This document shows positions 18,440 to 27,382 of a stretch of DNA of 35,136 bases, in pieces. Both the position numbers and the translations under genes were made by a program. This DNA is from Rhodopseudomonas palustris (GTDB lineage Bacteria > Pseudomonadota > Alphaproteobacteria > Rhizobiales > Xanthobacteraceae). The first letter of the stretch is position 1. Every line of letters starts with the position of its first letter. Below the pieces are notes generated by a model. It was not told where the DNA came from. It worked only from the letters and a program-made list of their open reading frames with translations, and made no database searches. The stretch covers positions 1 through 35,136 of the forward strand of contig JACRJB010000042.1 in assembly GCA_016215605.1 (NCBI GenBank). Direction: 5' to 3'.

Positions 18440-20164
18440 CTACGGCAGCACTTCGCGGCGCTCGCTGAGCCGGGCGTCCAGCTCCGCGCGCTTGTCCTGC
18501 AGCAGGCCGTTGTCGGCGGCCTCGATCACGTCGAACAATTCGTTGGCGTCGCTGAGCCGGGTCACGGTGACGTAGTCGGCGCCGGCCGCGTACAGCGCTT
18601 CGACGTCCACCAGCAGATCCGCGGTGGCGACGATCTGTGCGGTCGGGGCGAGCGCACGGACGTGGCGCACCAGGCGCTCGTTGTTGGCGCCCTTCAGCAG
18701 CGAGTCCGGGACGCTGAGGATGATCATCTCGGCCTTGCCGACGCCGGCATGCAGCAGCGTGTCGACATTGCTGATGTCGCCGTAGACGACGTGCATGCCG
18801 CGCTCGGTGAGGGTGCGATACACCATCGGATTGAAGTCGATCACGCTGATCTGCTTGAGCAGCTCCGGATTCTGCCGCTCGATCTCGCTGATCAGCGCGC
18901 TGGCGGCGCGGAAGAAGCCGAGGATCACGATCCGCCGCACCGCGCCGTGGCCGGCGTCCTCCTCGGAGTCCTCGGCCTTGTGGTCGAGGTCGCGCAGGCC
19001 GATCGCCTTCAGCAGCCGGATCGTGGCCCGGGTGATCGGATCGCTGCGCACCATCACGAAGGTCGACAGCACCGCCAGCAGCACGAAGGCGAACGAGGCG
19101 GCGCTCGCGGTCTCCTTGCCGATATGGCCGGCGACGATGCCGGTCTGGATCACCACCAGCGAGAATTCGCTGATCTGCGCCAGATTCAGCGCCGGCAGCA
19201 GGCTGGCGCGCAGCCCCTGCCGCATCAGATACAGCGGCACGAAGGTGGTGACGACGCGGCTGACCACCGTGAACGCGGCGATCGCCAGCGCCAGCACGAT
19301 CACCGAGCCGTTCGGGATCGGGATCGTCATGCCGAGCGCGACGAAGAACAGCGTGATGAAGAAGTCCCGCAGCGTCGTCACCTTGGCGGTGACGTCGAGC
19401 GCATAGGGGAACGTCGACAGCGACACGCCGGCGACCAGCGACCCCATCTCGCGCGACAGATGCAGCCGCTCGGCGATCTCGCCGATCAGGAAGCACCACG
19501 CCAGCGCGCCGAGCAGCACCAGCTCGGGGGTGCGCGCGATACGGTGAAACAGCCAGGGCAGCACGTAGCGCGACAGCACCAAAGCGGTCGCGACCAGTAC
19601 GCCGACGCGACCGATCGACAGCAGCAGCACGCTGATCTGCAGATCGGCGAGGCTCGGCTGCACCGCGAGGAACAGGATCGCGAAGATGTCCTGCAGCACC
19701 AGCACGCCGAGCGTGAGGCGGCCGGGCAGGGTGTCGAGCTCGCGCTTCTCGTACAGCACCTTGACGATGATCACGGTGGAGGACAGCGCGCAGGCGACGG
19801 TGAGATAGACCGCGTCGAACTGGCCGCCGGCGAACGACAGGCCGATCGCGACGAAGAAGGCGAGGCCGAGCAGGCAGCCGCCGATCAACTGGCCGCCGGC
19901 CGCGATCAGAATCACGCTGCCGGCGCGCACCACCTTCTTCAGGTCGATCTCCAGCCCGATCATGAACAGCATGAAGATCAGGCCGAGCTCGGAGATCACC
20001 GAGATCGATTCCTGCGACTGCACCAGACCGAGGCCGAATGGACCGATCACGAAGCCGGCGATAAGATAGGCGAGGATCAGCGGCTGACGGAAGAAATGGG
20101 CTGACAGACCGAGCATCCAGGCGAACAGGATGCTCAGCGTGATGTCGCGAATCAGTTCGTGCAT
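18440..20164 (-). CDS. Kef-type monovalent cation/proton antiporter (CPA2) with C-terminal TrkA-N-like domain
   Basis: A 574-residue membrane protein with about 12 hydrophobic segments over residues 5-375 and a soluble C-terminal domain from about 410. The Kef hallmark pair Gln-Asp is present in LVLQDI (158-159), consistent with potassium or sodium efflux in exchange for protons. The C-terminal domain resembles TrkA-N, but its first loop reads ILGFFRAAS, without the GxGxxG glycines usual for NAD(H) binding, so nucleotide gating may be altered or lost. The ATG at 20164 gives MHELIRDITLSILFAW. It diverges from the DUF3124 gene with only 47 bases between starts. It could equally be called YbaL or RosB-like; substrate is not predictable. 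Confidence 0.9.
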   Translation of the reverse strand: MHELIRDITLSILFAWMLGLSAHFFRQPLILAYLIAGFVIGPFGLGLVQSQESISVISELGLIFMLFMIGLEIDLKKVVRAGSVILIAAGGQLIGGCLLGLAFFVAIGLSFAGGQFDAVYLTVACALSSTVIIVKVLYEKRELDTLPGRLTLGVLVLQDIFAILFLAVQPSLADLQISVLLLSIGRVGVLVATALVLSRYVLPWLFHRIARTPELVLLGALAWCFLIGEIAERLHLSREMGSLVAGVSLSTFPYALDVTAKVTTLRDFFITLFFVALGMTIPIPNGSVIVLALAIAAFTVVSRVVTTFVPLYLMRQGLRASLLPALNLAQISEFSLVVIQTGIVAGHIGKETASAASFAFVLLAVLSTFVMVRSDPITRATIRLLKAIGLRDLDHKAEDSEEDAGHGAVRRIVILGFFRAASALISEIERQNPELLKQISVIDFNPMVYRTLTERGMHVVYGDISNVDTLLHAGVGKAEMIILSVPDSLLKGANNERLVRHVRALAPTAQIVATADLLVDVEALYAAGADYVTVTRLSDANELFDVIEAADNGLLQDKRAELDARLSERREVLP

Positions 20165-20211
20165 ACAATCGGCCGCCGTTGAATTGCAGGCCGCACATTA
20201 AAGGTAATGCC

Positions 20212-20799
20212 ATGCGTCCGAAAGACATTACTCGAAGCTCTTGGTCGATCAGCCGGATCGGCGCCGGCGGGCGGATCGCGGCGGCCGCGATCGGGCTGAT
20301 TCTGCTGTCGGCCGGTCCCGGGCTGGCGCAGGGGCGAGCCGCGGGGCAGGGGATCGAGCAGACCTTCGCGACCTCGCTGACCGCGCTGCCGGCCGAGCCG
20401 CTGGGCACCAGCGGGTCGTTCTATGTGCCGGCCTATTCCAGCGTCTGGATCAGCCAGGGCAAGGTGCGCGCCGATTTTTCGGTGACGCTCAGCATCCACA
20501 ACGCGTCCGAGACCAAGCCGCTGGTGATCCGCCGGGTCGCCTATTTCGACGGCTCCGGCAAAATGGTCGAAAGCTATCTCAAGGGGCCGGTGGCGCTGAA
20601 GCCGTTCGCCACGATCGAGGCGTTCGTGCCCAACATCGACGTCCGCGGCGGCACCGGCGCCAATTTCGTCGTCGACTGGGCGGCGTCCGGCGAGATCGCC
20701 GAGCCGGTGATGGAAGCGCTGATGCTCGGCAGCTTCGCCAGCGGGCATTATGCCTTCATTTCGCAGGGCCGCCCGATCCGGGTCAGCGGCAAGGACTGA
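20212..20799 (+). CDS. DUF3124 family exported protein
   Basis: From ATG 20212, chosen for its AAGG site seven bases upstream, the protein has 195 residues. The frame is open to a TTG at 20179, but that start lacks a site and adds no family sequence. An N-terminal basic stretch and hydrophobic segment (about 20-38, ending GLAQG) looks like a signal peptide. The DUF3124 core runs from SFYVPAYSSVW (about 67-77) to NFVVDWAA (about 153-160). Function of the family is unknown. It diverges from the antiporter gene; a weak hairpin (CCCGC-TCG-GCGGG at 20801-20813) follows its stop. Confidence 0.85.
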   Translation: MRPKDITRSSWSISRIGAGGRIAAAAIGLILLSAGPGLAQGRAAGQGIEQTFATSLTALPAEPLGTSGSFYVPAYSSVWISQGKVRADFSVTLSIHNASETKPLVIRRVAYFDGSGKMVESYLKGPVALKPFATIEAFVPNIDVRGGTGANFVVDWAASGEIAEPVMEALMLGSFASGHYAFISQGRPIRVSGKD

Positions 20800-20937
20800 G
20801 CCCGCTCGGCGGGTTCCCGCGCGCGGCTTTCGTCTCTCGGCATGATGAGACAAGTGCGGGTAGCCCTGCACCGGTGACGCTTCTCATCGTCGTCGGCGCA
20901 CGTTAATGGAGTCCACCGGAACAAGGGTGGGCAGCGG

Positions 20938-22515
20938 GTGCAGAACGACGAGGACAAAGCCGAGACCCTGCGCTGGCGCGGCGTGCTGACCGGCTGCCTG
21001 ATTGTGCTGCTGCTGCTGGCGCTGCCGGTCGCGGTGTGGCTCGATCTCACCCATCTCGCGGATGCCGCGTTGCGTCGCCAGGCCTCCGATCTCAATTCGG
21101 TGATCAAGAGCGTCCGCCACTACTACGCCGCCAATGTGGTCGGCCGGATCCTGGCGCATCCCGGCCAGGTCCAGGTGATCCACGACTACGAAACCGTTCC
21201 GGGGGCGATCCCGATTCCCGCCACGCTGTCGCTCGAACTCGGCAAGGTGATCGGCGAGCAGCAGAGCAACATCACCTATCGCTTCGTCTCCGACTATCCG
21301 TTCGCCAACCGCGCGCCGCATCAGCTCGATGCGTTCGAGCGCGACGCGCTGGCGGCGCTGCGCAAGGACGCCAGCGAGAACATCGTGTCCAGCTCTGCCG
21401 GGCTGTTCAGCGACAGCGTCCGGCTGGTGTCGCCGGTGACGATGGCGCCGGCCTGCGTCGCCTGCCACAACGTGCATCCGGAGAGTCCCAAGCAGGACTG
21501 GAAGGTCGGCGACGTCCGCGGCATCCAGGAGGTGATGATCACCCAGCCGATCGCCGCCAATCTGTTCTCGTTCAAGTTCCTGCTGGCCTATTTCGCGCTC
21601 GCCGCGGTGTGCGGCGTGTCGTTCCTGGCGATGCAGCGGCGGCAGTCCGCCAGGATCGTGGCGATCAACGAGGAACTGGAAACCAACAACGACTTCCTCG
21701 CCACGCTGTCGATGAAGATCTCGCGCTACATCCCGCCGCAGATCTACAAGAGCATCTTCTCCGGCCAGAAGGACGTCGTCATCCACACCGAGCGCAAGAA
21801 GCTGACGATCTTCTTCTCGGACATCCAGAACTTCACCGCGACCACCGAGCGGCTGCAGCCGGAGCTGATCACCCAGCTGCTCAACGAGTATTTCACCGAA
21901 ATGTCCGAGATCGCGCATCGCCACGGCGGCACGATCGACAAATTCATCGGCGACGCGATGCTGATCTTCTTCGGCGATCCGGAGACCAAGGGCGACCGCG
22001 CCGACGCGCAGGCCTGCCTGCGGATGGCGTGGGCGATGCAGCGCCGGCTCGCCGAGCTCAACAGCAAATGGCGGGCGGCCGGCATCGAGCAGCCGTTCCG
22101 GGCGCGGATCGGGATCAATTCCGGCTATTGCAATGTCGGCAATTTCGGCAGCGCCGACCGGATGGACTACACCATCATCGGCGCCGAGGCGAACCTCGCG
22201 GCGCGGCTGCAGGCGATCGCCGAGCCCGGCGGCATCGTCATCAGCTACGAGACCTACGCGCTGGTCAGCGAGATCGTCGCCGCCCACACGCTGCCGTCGA
22301 TCACCATGAAGGGCATCAGCCGTGACGTGGTGCCCTACGCGGTCGACCATCTGCGCGACGGCACCGAGGCGTCGGAGGTGGTGATCGAGAGGATGCCGGG
22401 GCTCGATTTCTATCTCGACGCCGCCGCGGTGGCGCCCGCCGACAGCGAGAAAGTCCGCGCCGTGCTGCGCCAGGCGCTGTCGTCGCTGGAGCGGCGGGAG
22501 ACTGCGGCGGAGTAG
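20938..22515 (+). CDS. Membrane adenylate cyclase (class III) with c-type heme sensor domain (DUF3365)
   Basis: Converts ATP to cyclic AMP. The 525-residue protein has a membrane segment at about 17-37, a periplasmic domain (about 38-210), a second membrane segment (about 213-232) and a cytoplasmic class III cyclase domain (about 280-465). The periplasmic part resembles DUF3365 (Tll0287-like) and has one CxxCH heme-attachment motif, CVACH at 173-177. In the cyclase, metal-binding aspartates are Asp295 (FFSDIQ) and Asp339 (FIGDA), the adenine-selecting lysine is Lys335, and Asn419 and Arg423 complete the active site, so it should be active and ATP-specific. The GTG at 20938 has AGGG nine bases before it. 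A heme- or redox-controlled cyclase is the natural reading. The 138 bases before it show no other gene. Confidence 0.92.
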   Translation: MQNDEDKAETLRWRGVLTGCLIVLLLLALPVAVWLDLTHLADAALRRQASDLNSVIKSVRHYYAANVVGRILAHPGQVQVIHDYETVPGAIPIPATLSLELGKVIGEQQSNITYRFVSDYPFANRAPHQLDAFERDALAALRKDASENIVSSSAGLFSDSVRLVSPVTMAPACVACHNVHPESPKQDWKVGDVRGIQEVMITQPIAANLFSFKFLLAYFALAAVCGVSFLAMQRRQSARIVAINEELETNNDFLATLSMKISRYIPPQIYKSIFSGQKDVVIHTERKKLTIFFSDIQNFTATTERLQPELITQLLNEYFTEMSEIAHRHGGTIDKFIGDAMLIFFGDPETKGDRADAQACLRMAWAMQRRLAELNSKWRAAGIEQPFRARIGINSGYCNVGNFGSADRMDYTIIGAEANLAARLQAIAEPGGIVISYETYALVSEIVAAHTLPSITMKGISRDVVPYAVDHLRDGTEASEVVIERMPGLDFYLDAAAVAPADSEKVRAVLRQALSSLERRETAAE

Positions 22516-22539
22516 CAGGATCGATCCACGACAAAGGCC

Positions 22540-22611
22540 GTCATGCGCGGGCTTGACCCGCGCATCCATCCTTCGAAGAAGATGGATCGCCGGATCAAGT
22601 CCGGCGATGAC
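22540..22611. repeat. Dispersed palindromic repeat, family D, full copy
   Basis: Arms GTCATGCGCGGGCTTGACCC and GGATCAAGTCCGGCGATGAC face each other around CCATCCTTCGAAGAAGATGG. The element lies between the convergent cyclase and glycerate kinase genes and could act as a two-way transcript end. Two copies of GTATGTGTAG follow at 22616-22640. Confidence 0.75.
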
Positions 22612-22660
22612 GGCTGTATGTGTAGCTACCGTATGTGTAGTGACGTCGACGCAGAACGCA

Positions 22661-23941
22661 TCAGATCAGGATCACCCGGACATCGTTGACGTTGGTCAGC
22701 GTCGGGCCGGTGAGTAGCAGGTCGCCGGTTTGTTCGAACAGCGTCGTGGCGTCGTTGTCCGCGAGCGTCGCGGCCGGGTCGAGTTGCAGGTCGGCGATCT
22801 GCGCGAAGGTGCGGGCGTCGATGATCGCGCCGGCGGGGTCGGTGGCGTTGCCGGCGCCGCCGTCGGCGCCGTCGGTGTCGGCGGCGAGCGCGGCGATGCC
22901 CGGCAGGTCGCGCAGATGCTGCGCCAGCGCCAGCGCGTATTCCTGGTTCGGGCCGCCGCGGCCCTGGCCGCGCACCGTGACGGTGAGTTCGCCGCCGGAG
23001 ACGATCGCGAGCTTGCGGCCGGCCGCGCGGGCCTCGCGGGCCAGCTGCGCATGCGCGGCGGCGACGTCGCGGGCTTCGCCCTCGAGATCGGCGCCGAGAT
23101 CCATCACCTCGTAGCCGGCGTCGCGCGCGACCTTGATCGCGGCGTCGAGCGACTGCCGCGGCGTCGCGATGATGGCGAAGCGCGCGCGGGCGAACGCGGC
23201 GTCGCCGGCCTTGACGCTCTCGTTGCGTGCATCGCCCAGCGCGGCGCGGACGGCGTCGTCGATGTCGAGCCGATAGCGCGCCACCAGCGCGCGGGCATCG
23301 GCCAGCGTGGTCGGATCCGGCACCGTCGGCCCCGACGCAATGGCAGAAGGCTCGTCGCGCGGCACGTCGGAAATCGCCAGCGTGACGATCCCGGCGGCAT
23401 TGTTGCCGGCGCGGGCGAGCCGGCCGCCTTTGATCCGCGACAGATGCTTGCGCACGGTGTTGACCTCGCCGATCGGCGCGCCGGAGCGCAGCAGCGCGCG
23501 TGTCGTCGCCTGCTTCTGCGCCAGGGTGAGGCCGTCGGCCGGCAGGATCCAGTTCGCCGAGCCGCCGCCCGACAGCAGCACCAGCAGCAGATCGTCGGCG
23601 GTCGCGCCGGCGGCGAGCGCGAGGCTGGCTTCGGCGCCGCGCAGGCCTTCGGCATCCGGCATCGGATGGCCGGCCTCGATCACCTCGATGACGCGCGTCG
23701 GCACGCGGTGGCCGTGGCGGGTGGTGGCGATGCCGGTGAGGCGCGCGGGATCGAGCTTCAGCGTGTCGAGATAGTGCCGCTCGGCGGCGGCGGCCATCGC
23801 GGCGGCGCCCTTGCCGGCGGCGAGGCAGATGATCTTCCCGCGCGGCACCGGCGGCAGCTGCGCGGCGAGGATGCTGTCGGGATGCGCCGCCGCGACGGCG
23901 GCGTCGAAGATCGCGCGGAGCAGGGAGCGGTGATCGGTCAT
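22661..23941 (-). CDS. Glycerate 2-kinase, MOFRL family (hydroxypyruvate reductase-annotated type)
   Basis: Phosphorylates D-glycerate to 2-phosphoglycerate in glyoxylate or serine-cycle carbon metabolism. From ATG 23941 the protein has 426 residues, the family size. The DUF4147 N-terminal domain is marked by KIICLAAGKGAAAMAAAAE (about 36-54) and the LLVLLSGGGSANW segment (about 120-132). The C-terminal MOFRL domain is marked by LAIVSGGELTVTVRGQGRGGPNQEY and ALAADTDGADG (about 312-366), both typical ligand loops. A GTG at 23989 would extend the frame by 16 residues not typical of the family. Family members have often been annotated as TtuD or hydroxypyruvate reductase. No neighbour shares its pathway. 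Confidence 0.9.
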   Translation of the reverse strand: MTDHRSLLRAIFDAAVAAAHPDSILAAQLPPVPRGKIICLAAGKGAAAMAAAAERHYLDTLKLDPARLTGIATTRHGHRVPTRVIEVIEAGHPMPDAEGLRGAEASLALAAGATADDLLLVLLSGGGSANWILPADGLTLAQKQATTRALLRSGAPIGEVNTVRKHLSRIKGGRLARAGNNAAGIVTLAISDVPRDEPSAIASGPTVPDPTTLADARALVARYRLDIDDAVRAALGDARNESVKAGDAAFARARFAIIATPRQSLDAAIKVARDAGYEVMDLGADLEGEARDVAAAHAQLAREARAAGRKLAIVSGGELTVTVRGQGRGGPNQEYALALAQHLRDLPGIAALAADTDGADGGAGNATDPAGAIIDARTFAQIADLQLDPAATLADNDATTLFEQTGDLLLTGPTLTNVNDVRVILI

Positions 23942-24000
23942 GGCGCCGTTGTCGCAGGCCGCGCGCGGGGCGGCAAGGGTGTGAGGCACGGCGCCGCCTC

Positions 24001-24168
24001 GACCCTCTCCCCTTGTGGGAGAGGGTGCCGTCGCGCAAGCGACGGGGGGTGAGGGGGCGCGACGGAGCGCAGCGTCTCGTTGCGCGCGCGGTGCCGCGTC
24101 AGCGGCGCTGCCCCCTCATCCGGCGCGGACTGCGTCCACGCCACCTTCTCCCACCAGGGGAGAAGGAA
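24001..24168. repeat. Family C palindromic repeats before the glycerate kinase gene
   Basis: CCCTCTCCCC/GGGAGAGGGT and CCACCTTCTCCC/GGGGAGAAGG units bracket a GTGAGGGGGCGC...GCCCCCTCATCCG pair. The structure matches the block at 5569-5912. It fills the gap between the glycerate kinase start and the terminator of the binding-protein gene. Confidence 0.8.
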
Positions 24169-24186
24169 GAAGAGCAGCCGTCGGTC

Positions 24187-24219
24187 AAAGAAAAAGCCCC
24201 CCGCTTGCGCGGAGGGCTT
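24187..24219 (-). terminator. Rho-independent terminator of the orphan binding-protein gene
   Basis: On the minus strand AAGCCCTCCGC and GCGGGGGGCTT form an 11-bp stem with one mismatch and a GCAA loop, followed by a T-rich tract (TTTTTCTTT). It begins 31 bases past the stop of the gene at 24250-25485. This is the best terminator in the window. Confidence 0.85.
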
Positions 24220-24249
24220 GGTCGTTGGCGTTTCGACGAGGCTTGCGAA

Positions 24250-25485
24250 CTAGCCGCCGGTCGGGGCGGAGACTTCGCCTTCGATGACGTCGCCGAACAG
24301 CTTCCAGTTCTCGCCTTCGAACCGCATCAGCTGCAGCTGTTCGATCGGCGCGAAGTCGGTGGCGCTGGTCTGGAGCTTGATGCCCGGCAGCAGGCCGCCG
24401 AGCTGGACGTCCTTGAGGCTGGCCGCCTGCTTCATGACGTTGTCGCGGGACAGGTCGTCGCCGCACTGCTTGATCAGCACCGCGACGGTCTCGGCGATGT
24501 TGTAGCCGGTCATGAACGAAGAGTCGGCGCGGCTGGCCTGCGGCGCGTACTTCTCCATGAACTCGTAATACGCCTTCATGCCGGGGTCGTTTTCCCACTG
24601 CTTGTCGGTGGCGTCCTTGGCGTAGGAGGCCGAGACGATGCCCTGGGCGTTCTCGAAGCCGGCGGGCTTCATCACGCTGCCGGTCGAGGCCGAGACGTTC
24701 GGCACGATCATCATCGGCTTCCACGCCAGCTCGGCGACCTTCTTGATGGTCTGCGCCGCGAATTTCGGCGTGGCGAAGATCACCAGCACGTCCGGCGACT
24801 TGGCCTTGATGTTGACGATGTGGGAATCGACCGTCGGCTCGGTCAGCTCGTAGCTGTCCTCGATCACGATCTGCGAGGCCTTGTCGCCGAGGCCGTCCTT
24901 GAGGCCCTTGAGATAGTCCTTACCGAAATCGTCGCCCTGATACAGCACGGCGATCTTGGCGCCCGGCTTCTCCTTCAAGAGATACTTCGCGTAGATCCGG
25001 CCTTCGCTCTGGTAGCTCGGCAGCCAGCCCATGGTCCACGGGAAGTGCTTCGGATCGTTCCACTTGGTCGCGCCCGACGCCAGGAACAGGTGCGGCACCT
25101 TCTTGGCGTTGAGATATTTCTGGATCGCGGTGTTCGACGGCGTACCGAGCGGGCTGAACATGAACAGCACCTCGTCGCTCTCGACCAGCTTGCGGGTCTG
25201 CTCGACCGACTTCGGCGGCGAATAGGCGTCGTCGTAGGAGATGTAGACGATCTTGCGGCCGTTGATGCCGCCCTTGTCGTTGATCATCTTGAAATAGGCT
25301 TCTTGCGCCTTGCCGACGCTGCCATAGGCCGACGCCGGGCCGCTGTAGGGCACGATGTTGCCGATCTTGACTTCGGTGTCGCTGGCGCCGGGGCCGTATT
25401 TCTTCTGCGCCATTGCTTGTCCGCCGGCTGCGGACAACAGGGCGGCGGCCGCCAGGGTGGCGATCGATCGGGAGAGGGCCGACAT
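24250..25485 (-). CDS. ABC transporter solute-binding protein (Leu/Ile/Val-binding fold), orphan
   Basis: A 411-residue periplasmic protein with a signal peptide (about 1-26, cleavage after AMA) and a Peripla_BP_6 fold: EVKIGNIVPYSGPASAYG opens the first domain (about 38-55), KIAVLYQGDDFGKDYLKG the second (about 177-194). GAGG lies seven bases before the ATG at 25485. It resembles HAAT-type binding proteins for amino acids, amides or aromatic acids, but the ligand cannot be told. No permease or ATPase is nearby, so it must share a transporter encoded elsewhere (possibly the cou-cluster one, which is speculation). It has its own terminator and appears monocistronic. Confidence 0.9.
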   Translation of the reverse strand: MSALSRSIATLAAAALLSAAGGQAMAQKKYGPGASDTEVKIGNIVPYSGPASAYGSVGKAQEAYFKMINDKGGINGRKIVYISYDDAYSPPKSVEQTRKLVESDEVLFMFSPLGTPSNTAIQKYLNAKKVPHLFLASGATKWNDPKHFPWTMGWLPSYQSEGRIYAKYLLKEKPGAKIAVLYQGDDFGKDYLKGLKDGLGDKASQIVIEDSYELTEPTVDSHIVNIKAKSPDVLVIFATPKFAAQTIKKVAELAWKPMMIVPNVSASTGSVMKPAGFENAQGIVSASYAKDATDKQWENDPGMKAYYEFMEKYAPQASRADSSFMTGYNIAETVAVLIKQCGDDLSRDNVMKQAASLKDVQLGGLLPGIKLQTSATDFAPIEQLQLMRFEGENWKLFGDVIEGEVSAPTGG

Positions 25486-25787
25486 TCAGAATCCTCGTTT
25501 GTTTTTGTTGGTCTTGCTGCAGGCGCTGCTCTGCAGTGCAGCAGTGCGCCGCAGGGTTAGCCGGTTCGGCGTCCCGGCTCAACCCGCTGCGGTTGCGACG
25601 GTTACCGAAATTCGCCGGGTTTCCGTCGAATGTCGAAAGACTCGGCGGCGCTGCGGTGAATTGTCGCTGAGCTGCGCGGTGTCCTGGGTGCGGTGGCGTG
25701 CGGCGCTCGCGAGACGAGGTCGAAGCAGCGCGACGCGATGATCCAGGCGATTGTTCCCGCGCCGGCGAGCGCTGCGACTTGCCGCTG

Positions 25788-25833
25788 CCTCACCCCACCC
25801 CTCTCCCCGCGACAAGCGGGGCGAGGGAGCGGG
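25788..25833. repeat. Family C palindromic repeat, short copy
   Basis: CCTCTCCCCGC and GCGGGGCGAGG form a hairpin in the 408-base gap 25486-25893. The rest of that gap shows no believable gene or RNA; short frames there lack ribosome-binding sites and recognisable sequence. Confidence 0.65.
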
Positions 25834-25893
25834 CTGTGCTTGGGATGGAGTTCTTGTCCATCATGCGTCGCGCATTGGTCCTGTCGGCAGCTG

Positions 25894-27372
25894 CTACGCG
25901 GCTGCGTGCGCCTTCTTCAGATGCGCGGCGACGAGTTTCAGGTCGTCGACGAAGCGGGCGTATTCGCGGACCTTGGCATCTTCGTCGGGCAGCCGCAGCA
26001 GGTAGGACGGGTGGACGGTCACCAGCACCGGCGGGCCGCCGTCGCGGTCGATCAGGTGGCCGCGATTGGCGTTGACCGGCGTCGCCTTGCCGAGCACGCT
26101 GTGCGCCGCGGTGGCGCCCATCGCCACTACCAGCAGCGGCTTGATGGTCGCGAGCTCGCGCTCGTACCATGGCCGGCACGCCTTGATCTCCGGCGTGTTC
26201 GGCTTCTGGTGCAGGCGGATCTTGCCGCGCGGCACGAATTTGAAGTGCTTCACTGCGTTGGTGACGTAGGTCTTGCTGCGATCGACGCCGGCCTCAAGCA
26301 GCGCGCGGTCGAGCATCTGTCCGGCCGGACCGACGAACGGCTTGCCGGCGAGGTCTTCCTTGTCGCCGGGCTGCTCGCCGACCAGCATCACGGTCGCATG
26401 CTGTGGGCCTTCGCCGAACACGGTCTGGGTCGCCGGCTTCCACAGATCGCAGGCGCGGCAGCCCTGCGCGGCCTCGCGCAACGCGTCCAGCGTATCGGCG
26501 CCGTGCTTCGCTTTGGTCATCGCCGGCTCCTGTCGCTGCGGCTTCTTCGGCGCAGTGGCCTCGGCCGCGACCATCGCGCTCGCCTTGCGCTCGGCCTCTG
26601 CGATCAGCGACTTGATCAGCGTGGCCTCGGGCAGATTGCGCCAGTATTTCTTCGGCATCTCGGCCTGCATCGCCTTGGTCTTCAGCCGCGCCGGATTGAA
26701 GATGCTGGCGTAGTAAGTGAGCCAGGTTTCCTCCAGCCGATCGTCCGACGGCGCCATCGACTTGGCGACGCCGGGCGAGAACGCGACCGCGTGGCCATCC
26801 CAATGTGCGCACAAATCCGGCGTCAGGATCGACCACGCCATGTCGGCGAAGCGGCGGGCGAAGAACGGCGCGGCGAGTTCGACGATATGATGCTCGGGCT
26901 CGAACCACGCCACATAGCGCGACTTCGGCTCGCGGCCAATCTCGCGAAAGCGCACGAAGGCGTGCATCTTGTGCTCGTCCCGCCGCACCGCCTTGACCAT
27001 CGCCTGCAGGCGAGCAACGTCGGAATCGGTGGCGATCGACATCAGCTCGGGATTGGTTCGGAGTCGCCACAGCAGTTGATACAAATAAGCGAAGCGCTGC
27101 GGATCGCGGTGCAGGATCGCGGCCTTGGCGAGCCCGACGAAGCGGGCGGGGACGTTGAAGGTGCGGTTGGGCGAGGCGGCCTGCTGCGTGAACGGCGTTC
27201 CGGTTTCTGCAAACGATCCAGGCGCCAGCCCCGACGTATCGAACAACTCCGGCTCGTCCCCCGCCACCGTCCAGGTCACATCCGCCGGGGCCACATCCGC
27301 CAACACCAACCCCCGCGCCGCCTTGCGCCAGGCGTCGAAGTCGGTGTCGCTGTCGAGCCGGATGTAGTGCAT
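25894..27372 (-). CDS. udgX: DUF4130 - UdgX-type uracil-DNA glycosylase fusion
   Basis: The N-terminal part (about 1-265) is the DUF4130 domain that travels with a radical-SAM partner. After a Lys/Ala/Pro linker (265-290) comes a family-4-like uracil-DNA glycosylase of the UdgX type (about 292-490). Motif GEQPGDKEDLAG (332-343) and the R-loop KIRLH (384-388) match UdgX; His388 corresponds to the histidine that in mycobacterial UdgX becomes covalently joined to DNA at the uracil site. Iron-sulfur ligands appear to be Cys305, Cys308 and Cys399, with His376 where ordinary family 4 enzymes have the remaining cysteine. The HPSYLLR segment (454-460) is the second catalytic motif. At 492 residues it is the standard fusion length. 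The partner radical-SAM gene is immediately upstream, separated by two palindromic repeats. Confidence 0.93.
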   Translation of the reverse strand: MHYIRLDSDTDFDAWRKAARGLVLADVAPADVTWTVAGDEPELFDTSGLAPGSFAETGTPFTQQAASPNRTFNVPARFVGLAKAAILHRDPQRFAYLYQLLWRLRTNPELMSIATDSDVARLQAMVKAVRRDEHKMHAFVRFREIGREPKSRYVAWFEPEHHIVELAAPFFARRFADMAWSILTPDLCAHWDGHAVAFSPGVAKSMAPSDDRLEETWLTYYASIFNPARLKTKAMQAEMPKKYWRNLPEATLIKSLIAEAERKASAMVAAEATAPKKPQRQEPAMTKAKHGADTLDALREAAQGCRACDLWKPATQTVFGEGPQHATVMLVGEQPGDKEDLAGKPFVGPAGQMLDRALLEAGVDRSKTYVTNAVKHFKFVPRGKIRLHQKPNTPEIKACRPWYERELATIKPLLVVAMGATAAHSVLGKATPVNANRGHLIDRDGGPPVLVTVHPSYLLRLPDEDAKVREYARFVDDLKLVAAHLKKAHAAA

Positions 27373-27382
27373 TGGTCCTTTC

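Noticed and set aside
22616-22640. GTATGTGTAG direct repeat as a regulatory site
   Set aside because: Two short copies at the 3' side of two convergent genes next to a family D element; chance or repeat decay is enough to explain it.
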